Positions 57,858 through 64,000 of a stretch of 64,000 nucleotides of DNA are shown here, in pieces. Both the position numbers and the translations under genes were made by a program. This DNA comes from Diplonema papillatum (Eukaryota > Euglenozoa > Diplonemea > Diplonemida > Diplonemidae). Below the pieces are notes generated by a model, which had not been told where the DNA came from, did no database searches, and saw only the letters and a list, made by a program, of their open reading frames with translations. How positions within the stretch are numbered: position 1 is the stretch's first letter; each line of letters opens with the position of its first letter. Where the stretch lies: the NCBI GenBank assembly GCA_030068145.1, contig JAPJBO010000973.1, forward strand, positions 1 to 64,000, written 5' to 3'.

Positions 57858-60800
57858 TCAGGAGGCGGCGTCGCCAGTTCTCCGTTCCTTGCACGCGACG
57901 CAGCCGAGGGAGAATTCCTGCCCATTCGGCGGGTGATGCCCGCCGGACGGGCACTCCTCCGGGCCCGGGCACACCGGTGTCGGCCTCGCTATGGTTTGGT
58001 GGCACGAGTCGCAGAAGTGCGTTGTGCCCCAGCAGAACCACACCGCCGGGTGGCAGCAGTAGCGGCACTTGAACTGGATGTACGTCGAGCCGTGCACGGG
58101 GCACTCTGTCTTGTCCACGCACGCGCCGCAGATCAGGTCGTCCCGGTTCGGCCAGTCGCGGTCGTTGTTCTGCTCGGCGTCACACCGGCGGAGCCCGCCG
58201 AAGTACGCTTTGTCACACTTAGAGCACTGGTAGTAGTTCAAAACGCTTGCGGCGAAGTCCAGGGGCCGCCGGTAAAACGGCTGGCCGGGCTGCACAAGCA
58301 GAGGGGAGCTGTGCAAGCCTTCGATTCGGAGGCGCTCGAGCCAGCGGGATTCGAGGTCTTTGCGGAGTTTGAGCAGCGGGGCGAGGAGCCGCGAGAGCGC
58401 CGGGTCCGCGTGGGTGACCGGGCGCTGGCACACGGGGCAGTTCATGAAGGCGAACGAGATGTGCACCGCGGGCCACTTCGCGGCCAGCCGCTGCGCGAGG
58501 CAGGCGTGGTGCACGAAGTGCGAGCACGGCAGCTGCACGGCCGGCGCGGCGGCCAGGGGCTCCGTCCAGCAGATGGGGCAGAAGTCGTCTCCCGTGTCGC
58601 TGGTCCGCCCGTGTGCGTCACACCCCGCCACCAGGCACGGAGGACACCGCTCCTCCCCTCGGACGCCGGCGCACGAGTGCCCGCAGGGCAGCACCCGGGC
58701 GCATGCGTTGGCGGCGAGCGCCCGGCACTCCGCCGCCGCGCACACAAACGCGTGCGCGGGCGGCGCAGCCGCCGACACGCTGCTGCTGCAGCTGCTGCTG
58801 CTGCTGCTCGGCGGGGCGACGGCCTTGGGCTTGAAGTGCCTGCGGTGCAAAAACTGGAAAAACGACGGTTTCGAGGACGCGGCTTCAAAAGACGAGGACG
58901 TGCTCGCCGGGTGGCTCGAAGGGTGAGCCGGGAAAAAGTGGGTCGAAACGGGGATGTCTTGCTCACGGACGGGGTCCGAGCAGTACCGGCACTGGCGGGG
59001 ATGCCGGTGTTCCTCGCACGTCTTGTGCAGGTGGTACGGCGTGGAGAGGCACTGCTTGCAGAAGTCGGTGCTGCAGTTTCCGCAACGCAGGCGGGACGTG
59101 ACGAAGGCCCGCGCGTGCGGCCTCTTCATGCACCACCCGTCGACTGCGACCCACTCTTCCGAGTCGGCTGGCGGCCCAGGCTTCGGGCCGGCCGACGAGA
59201 ACACTTTTTGCAGGACGCCCCACGGCCACGCCGGCTCCTTTTCCTCCTCCCAACTTCTCCCCTCGTCCCCTCCCCCCAAGCCCGCCGCGCACGCGCTTTG
59301 CTCGTCGATCCGGCGCAGCTGCGCTGCGGCCCGCGAGGTGTCAACCTCGGTGACCACCCCGCAGCACGGGCACCGGACGAAGTCGATCTTGTTGCCCGCC
59401 GACTCTATGGCGGCGTCTACCGTGCGCCGCGCCAGCATCTCCAGCTCGCCGTCGTCCAGCACCGCACGAAGCACGCGCTCGGGTGCTTGGGCTTTGCAGG
59501 CCGCGGGCGAGTCTCGGTACGGGCAGGGGATGGCTTGCACGGTTGCGGCACCGGCCGCTATGCAGCGCGCGGCATAGCGTTTGAAGCAGGCTTTGCACGT
59601 GTACAGCCCGCAGGCGTCGCACTGGACGATGCTGACCGACTGCGCGGACGGAGAGACCACGCCGACGATCTCGCTCACCGGCCGGCTGCACAACGAGCAC
59701 GACACGGCCGCGTCGAGCCCCCGGCTGAGCATCATCGCGAAGCACTCGGGCGCCGCGTGCTGCTGCACCAAAGCTGGGGGGATGCAGGCGGAGCAGCAAT
59801 GCGCCCCGCCTATGGAAAGGTTGCACGGTATGTTGCCTTGGTGCGCGTTTGGCTCCACGATCGACCGGGCCACGTGCGCTTTGAAGCAGTCCAAACAGCT
59901 GATCTGCTGGCAGCCCTCGCAAGTGACGACAGTGGGTTCGGCGTCGGCTTGAGAGCCGCGCGACGGTTTCGCAGACGGTGGGCGACGCTCGATTGCAGTG
60001 TCGCAACGAGCGCAAGCGAGTCTCGAAGCCGGGGAAAGGGGGGGGTGGTCGTGCTGGGGGAGGAACGAACGCAGGACGACGGCGGAGATGAACGCCGGGC
60101 AACCGGGAAGGTCGGATCTGCTGCCTTGGCAGGGGCAGTGGATGCGCGACGGTTCGACGCCCCGCTTGATCTCGTCTTGCAGGTGCTCTTCGAAGCACTT
60201 GGCGCACACCTTCGCTTCGCTGGCGTCGCACTCGACGAACCCAACGTACCCACCGCCCGTCGCCGCCTGCGCCTCGTCGTACAGCAAGGCGAAGCACAGG
60301 CTGCACTGCAGCAGATCCTGCGCGAAGGCCAACTCGAGCCCGCGGAACACCCGGAGCCCGCCGGACCCCCACTCCGGGCTTTCCCCGCACCGCGCAGCGA
60401 ACGACCGCCCCAACGACGACAGCGAGCTCCGCCTGCTCCTACCACGGGTGCCCGTCGGCAGCAACGCGTCGCAGGACTGCGGGATGCGCTGTTCAGGCGT
60501 CCGTTCCTTGCAGTGTGCGCTGGTTGAAGGCTGGAGTGCCCGCGGCAGGCTGTGCGTTGCACCCACTTCGCCGCACGGAGCGTCGCTGGGCGGCAACCGT
60601 GACGCGGATCCTCGCCTTTGGCCGACGGACGCTTGGCCAGTCTGCGCATCTGTCGCTGTGCAGCTGTGCTGCACCGGTTGCGATTCGGTCATCCCGCCGG
60701 TTTGCTCTTCGGTGCCGAAATGGATCGAAACGGCGGCGTCCGTTTGTACGGAAGGGCGCCTGCACGCGACCGTGTGTTCGAGTTCGGCATTGTCGACGGG

Positions 60801-63521
60801 TGCTGAACTGGTGGACAGGCGGGCAGCGTAGGCTTCTGCCTGCATCAGATCCCGCCGCAACCTTCGCCTCGGCAGTGGTGTCGTGCGCTCGTGTCGGTAC
60901 GCCTCAGGCCGGCCGGGTGACGGTGCCGTACACGATCTCGTTGCGCTTTTACAAGCCGACGGCGGCGGCGTCACGGTGAGCTTCACCGTTCGTTCCGCAC
61001 TCCCTTCCCGCCATTCCGCGCCCCCCCGGGACGGCGGAGGCGTCGTTGACGCGAGCCAGTCGCTCTCGCCGCTGGCCGTTGCGACCGGTACCGGACGGGC
61101 GCCGCCAGGGCACTTTACGGGGTCCGTCGACTGCCGGGCCCAGCTGCTGCTGCTTGCCCCGCCGCTACCCGGCGGGGTTTTAGTTGCCAGCGCGTGCGGC
61201 GGGCAGCCGGTTGCAACCTCCTCAGCACACGGCCCTCCGCAGGTGTTCCTGGCGGCGGGTTCTCGCTGCTGACTGGGTACGGTTGCTGTCTGCACGGGCT
61301 GGACTCCGTTCGTCAGCGGCGGACCTTCCTCCCGCGGCTCCTGGCAGGTGCTCCTACCAGCGGGTGCTCGCTGCGGACTGCCGAGGGATGTTATTGCCAG
61401 GCGACTGAGCTGTGGTGGCTGAACTTCGTTCATCAGCTGCGGACCATCTTCCCGCGGCTCCTGGCAGGTATTCATACCAGCGGGTGCTCGCTGCGGACCG
61501 AGGGACGACAGGTCAGCCTGCGGCTCTGTTGCTGTTGCCACGCGACTGAGCCGTGCTGGCCGAACTTCGTCCATCACCTGTCGACCGTCTTCACCCAGCA
61601 CGGCGCCGCCCGCGCCGGCTTCCCGCTCAGTCGGCGGGAATTGCTGCTGGCTGGGGGACGTTGGGTCGGCTCGCGTCTCCACCCCGGCGCAACTGAGTTG
61701 CGCCGGCTGCGACTCGCCCGTCTCCTGCGCCCGTTCTTCCGCGTCCGAAGCCGAAACGGCGGGCGGCGGCCGGCTGAGAGCTTCGCTTTCTATCCTGGAC
61801 GCCGTGCTCGGCCTCGCGCCGCCGACCCCTGAAAGCCCGCCAGAAACCGACGCTGCCGACGCCGCCCCCTCGGATGTTCCCCGGCTCCCGAGCTCCAGCT
61901 GACAGGGGGCCGCTGGATCCGACGAGGCTTCACCGACGCGTTCGTCGGGGGTCGAATGCTGCGCGCGGGTCCTAACCGACGGGCCGGCGCCGCCACCTCC
62001 TGCTGAGCCACCAGGGCCGCTGCCCGTGCGTTCGCGCCGGTCGCCGAACCGTTGGGTAGACGGCTGGGCTCGCAACCCCCGTTCCAGACGGGCGTTCCTG
62101 TGGATGCTACCATCAACCGGTGCTGTTTGCTGGACTCGGTCCGTGCTGCCGCAAGGGTCTTCGAGCCATTGGGCAGACGGCTGGGCTCGCAGATGGGCGT
62201 TGCTATCATCAACTGGTCGTGTCTGCTGTGTTTGCCGGACTGACGACCGAGCTGGGGGCTGGGCGACGTGTGCGGCGTCCGTGCTGCCGCAAGGATCTTC
62301 AAGCCAGTGGACGGGCGGGCTTGTGTGCACACATGGGCCGGTCAATTCCACAGCCGCTCCGTCCGAAGGAGGGTGCGCAGTCGAAGAGGTCAGGTCGCCG
62401 CCGCCGCGAGAGTTGGCAAGCCATTGGGAACCGGGCAACCGTCTTGGGTTCGAGTTTGAAGAGGAACAGTCGTCTGTAGCGCCAAGACAAGCAGGGACAT
62501 GGGCAGAGCTGGCAAACCATTGCGGAGCGGACGACTGTCCTGGGCTCGAGCTTGAAGGGGACTGGCTGTCGGCGGCGCCAAGACAAGAAGGGACGAGGTC
62601 GGAATTGGCAAGCCACCGAGGGGCGGACGGCTGTGCCCGGTTCGGGCTTGAACAGGAACGGGTGTCAGAGCTTGCCAGCCGTTGCTGGCCAGACGGCAGC
62701 TGCCCATTTGAAGGAAGGGCACAGCAGCCGGGCGCGGCACGAGGGCTTTCGAGCCGTTGCCGGCCAGGCGACACGTCAGAGCAGCGGCCCGACGACACGG
62801 CTGCGCAGAGACACCTGGAATGAAGGAAGGACGCTCTCGCCTCCTCGGCCGAAAGGACGTGCAGCGGGGTGATGCCGTGGCGGCGGCTCCCGTGGGAAAG
62901 GAGCAGCTCGGTTACCATGTGCACCGTTGCGGGGTGGAGGCGCAGGAATGCGGTGACGCGGAAGGTCGGGGCGCCGGCGGCCGGGGCCGCCGAGTTGCTC
63001 CGCCGCTTGACGCGGGGCTGCGGCTTGGCGCGCGGGAGGTACGGCGAGAGCTCGACGCGGTTCGCGCTGACCGCCACGAGCGGGCGCCGCTCGTGGGTCT
63101 GCGAGCGCCGCCGCGGCGGCGCCGGCTGCCGGGCCGCTGGCTCCCTTTCGAGCAGCATCTCGACCCTCGCCGAGCAGTCGTGGCCGTCGTTGCTGTCGTG
63201 CGTGTGCTGCACGGCGGGTGCGGTCGGGCAGAGGAGGATCCTGACGTGATCCGAAAGCGACCCTAGCTGGGCGCCGAAGGTGTGCGCCGGGGCGGCTTGC
63301 CCCGCGCCGGCTGGGGCCGGGCGGGAGGCGAAGCCGAGGGCCGCGTCTCTTTTGGAGGCGACGGTGCCGAACAGCCGGCCGGTATCGCGCCACGCGAGCA
63401 CCAGCACCCTGTCCTTGGCGCACATCCCGGCCGCCGCGCCAACGTCCTCCTTTGCGCAGCGCTGCAGCACCGACCGCAGGGCATCCTCCAGCCCGCCGCC
63501 GCCCCGCCGGCCGGCCGCCAT
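57858..63521 (-). CDS. Giant E3 ubiquitin ligase: RING/IBR-like clusters plus MYCBP2-type RING-Cys-relay module
   Basis: An uninterrupted 1887-codon frame, ATG at 63521 and stop TGA at 57858-57860. Residues 1-230 are of unknown fold. Residues 230-1070 are low-complexity, with tandem repeats such as WLEDPCGSTD (twice) and QRAPAG-x3-TCQEPRE. From Cys1073 come three related RING1-like units (starting CSLC at 1073, CARC near 1172, CSLC at 1275), each with CF-x2-H and a closing Cys pair. Then comes an IBR-like cluster (CPCC near 1384; CGNCSTDFCKQC near 1477). At Cys1648 begins a RING (CPIC...CSHFVHHAC...CPVC) followed by the tandem-cysteine domain of MYCBP2/PHR ligases: KCDKAYFGGLRRCDAE, LICGAC, KCRYCC, FCWGTTHFCDSCH. 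By spacing against human MYCBP2 (from memory), Cys1780 and Cys1830 match the relay cysteines 4520 and 4572, and Asp1795 and His1841 match Glu4534 and His4583. The protein should therefore transfer ubiquitin by thioester relay. A standard RBR RING2 is not seen. Confidence 0.85.
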   Translation of the reverse strand: MAAGRRGGGGLEDALRSVLQRCAKEDVGAAAGMCAKDRVLVLAWRDTGRLFGTVASKRDAALGFASRPAPAGAGQAAPAHTFGAQLGSLSDHVRILLCPTAPAVQHTHDSNDGHDCSARVEMLLEREPAARQPAPPRRRSQTHERRPLVAVSANRVELSPYLPRAKPQPRVKRRSNSAAPAAGAPTFRVTAFLRLHPATVHMVTELLLSHGSRRHGITPLHVLSAEEARASFLHSRCLCAAVSSGRCSDVSPGRQRLESPRAAPGCCALPSNGQLPSGQQRLASSDTRSCSSPNRAQPSAPRWLANSDLVPSCLGAADSQSPSSSSPGQSSAPQWFASSAHVPACLGATDDCSSSNSNPRRLPGSQWLANSRGGGDLTSSTAHPPSDGAAVELTGPCVHTSPPVHWLEDPCGSTDAAHVAQPPARSSVRQTQQTRPVDDSNAHLRAQPSAQWLEDPCGSTDRVQQTAPVDGSIHRNARLERGLRAQPSTQRFGDRRERTGSGPGGSAGGGGAGPSVRTRAQHSTPDERVGEASSDPAAPCQLELGSRGTSEGAASAASVSGGLSGVGGARPSTASRIESEALSRPPPAVSASDAEERAQETGESQPAQLSCAGVETRADPTSPSQQQFPPTEREAGAGGAVLGEDGRQVMDEVRPARLSRVATATEPQADLSSLGPQRAPAGMNTCQEPREDGPQLMNEVQPPQLSRLAITSLGSPQRAPAGRSTCQEPREEGPPLTNGVQPVQTATVPSQQREPAARNTCGGPCAEEVATGCPPHALATKTPPGSGGASSSSWARQSTDPVKCPGGARPVPVATASGESDWLASTTPPPSRGGAEWREGSAERTVKLTVTPPPSACKSATRSCTAPSPGRPEAYRHERTTPLPRRRLRRDLMQAEAYAARLSTSSAPVDNAELEHTVACRRPSVQTDAAVSIHFGTEEQTGGMTESQPVQHSCTATDAQTGQASVGQRRGSASRLPPSDAPCGEVGATHSLPRALQPSTSAHCKERTPEQRIPQSCDALLPTGTRGRSRRSSLSSLGRSFAARCGESPEWGSGGLRVFRGLELAFAQDLLQCSLCFALLYDEAQAATGGGYVGFVECDASEAKVCAKCFEEHLQDEIKRGVEPSRIHCPCQGSRSDLPGCPAFISAVVLRSFLPQHDHPPLSPASRLACARCDTAIERRPPSAKPSRGSQADAEPTVVTCEGCQQISCLDCFKAHVARSIVEPNAHQGNIPCNLSIGGAHCCSACIPPALVQQHAAPECFAMMLSRGLDAAVSCSLCSRPVSEIVGVVSPSAQSVSIVQCDACGLYTCKACFKRYAARCIAAGAATVQAIPCPYRDSPAACKAQAPERVLRAVLDDGELEMLARRTVDAAIESAGNKIDFVRCPCCGVVTEVDTSRAAAQLRRIDEQSACAAGLGGGDEGRSWEEEKEPAWPWGVLQKVFSSAGPKPGPPADSEEWVAVDGWCMKRPHARAFVTSRLRCGNCSTDFCKQCLSTPYHLHKTCEEHRHPRQCRYCSDPVREQDIPVSTHFFPAHPSSHPASTSSSFEAASSKPSFFQFLHRRHFKPKAVAPPSSSSSSCSSSVSAAAPPAHAFVCAAAECRALAANACARVLPCGHSCAGVRGEERCPPCLVAGCDAHGRTSDTGDDFCPICWTEPLAAAPAVQLPCSHFVHHACLAQRLAAKWPAVHISFAFMNCPVCQRPVTHADPALSRLLAPLLKLRKDLESRWLERLRIEGLHSSPLLVQPGQPFYRRPLDFAASVLNYYQCSKCDKAYFGGLRRCDAEQNNDRDWPNRDDLICGACVDKTECPVHGSTYIQFKCRYCCHPAVWFCWGTTHFCDSCHQTIARPTPVCPGPEECPSGGHHPPNGQEFSLGCVACKERRTGDAAS

Positions 63522-63836
63522 CCGGCCGGTCTCAAGTTCTCGCCAGCAAGCGCTTCACCCTTCACGTTTCGTCCCCCTCCCCCCTTCACAACCCTCCGCC
63601 CCCTGTAGGTGTTTGTGTTTCTAGCGGTATTATTTTCTAGCGTTTTTCTCTCAGTGATGGTTGGCTTTGGGGATCCAGGGGTGACCATCGTCGAAAGGGT
63701 TCCTTCAAGGTATTATTCTCGTATCTGTGGTAGTATCTGCGTGTGCGTGTCTGGTTGCCTACTGCCGACTATTCTCCGACTTATATACAGGGGCTTCGTT
63801 TCCCCACTTGTATCTACCCCTGTTTCATTCGGGCCG
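63522..63836. promoter_or_regulatory. 5' flank of the ligase gene
   Basis: The flank nearest the ATG is purine-rich on the transcribed strand (63540-63600). I see no clear promoter motif. Listed as the presumed 5' UTR and promoter only because of position. Confidence 0.3.
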
Positions 63837-64000
63837 AGTTGCTCCGCCGCTTGACGCGGGGCTGCGGCTTGGCGCGGGAGGTACGGCGAGAGCTCGACGC
63901 GGTTCGCGCTGACCGCCGCTCGTGGGTCTGCGAGCGCCGCCGCGGCGGCGCCGGCTGCCGGGCCGCTGGCTCCCTTTCGAGCAGCATCTCGACCCTCGCC
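63837..64000 (-). pseudogene. Partial duplicate of the ligase N-terminal coding region, running off the window
   Basis: Positions 63837-64000 repeat 62993-63169 nearly base for base, but lack 2 bases in gcgcgcgggag and 13 bases around gaccgcc, giving a frame change. It could be a tandem duplicate gene beginning here or a fragment; the window ends inside it. Confidence 0.75.

Noticed and set aside
57831..60527. 898-codon plus-strand frame opposite the ligase
   Set aside because: It is an antisense shadow caused by the high GC content of the ligase gene. It lacks domains, while the minus frame has many conserved zinc-binding motifs.

Overview
The window looks like nuclear DNA of a unicellular eukaryote with a repeat-rich, intron-rich genome. 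Four cellular genes can be supported, and all four lie on the minus strand: a V-ATPase subunit a (4560-10879, 3' end missing), two paralogous NEK-family kinases (NEK-A 26307-32933, NEK-B 43292-54316), and one very large intronless E3 ubiquitin-ligase gene (57858-63521). Splice sites are GT-AG, and the reading phase is preserved at every junction I reconstructed. Co-orientation of all host genes, together with a tyrosine-recombinase retroelement whose recombinase ORF precedes its RT (an order I associate with trypanosomatid VIPER/TATE elements), makes a euglenozoan such as a diplonemid a reasonable guess. It is only a guess.

Layout: 1-4559 holds a fragment with a GIY-YIG nuclease domain, duplicated non-coding blocks and a long poly-G run. 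In 4560-10879, four V-ATPase exons are separated by introns filled with short inverted-repeat elements, one of which carries a second, nested element. In 10880-26306 there is no cellular gene: two large TG microsatellites, a duplicated block between them, several dispersed repeat families and a decayed LINE. 26307-32933 is NEK-A, with a 3-kb CACTCA-type satellite in intron 2 and ten 55-bp tandem repeats ending at the 3' splice site of intron 1; partial copies of its first exon follow upstream. 32934-43291 is intergenic and includes a foldback-like element with tandem-repeat arms. 43292-54316 is NEK-B, whose intron 2 contains a complete-length YR retroelement on the opposite strand and whose intron 1 contains a Cys/His-rich ORF belonging to a dispersed family. 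54317-57857 is mostly repeat relics. 57858-63521 is the ligase.

The cellular genes do not form an obvious pathway: a proton-pump subunit, two kinases likely tied to cilia or the cell cycle, and a ubiquitin ligase. The standout is the ligase. Its C-terminus matches the RING plus tandem-cysteine catalytic module of MYCBP2/PHR proteins (RING-Cys-relay), with both relay cysteines in place, but it sits behind an array of RING1/IBR-like cysteine clusters resembling an RBR ligase. I know of no described protein with this combination. The second theme is the introns: tandem arrays repeatedly start or stop at splice sites, and several short inverted-repeat families share one 3' tail.
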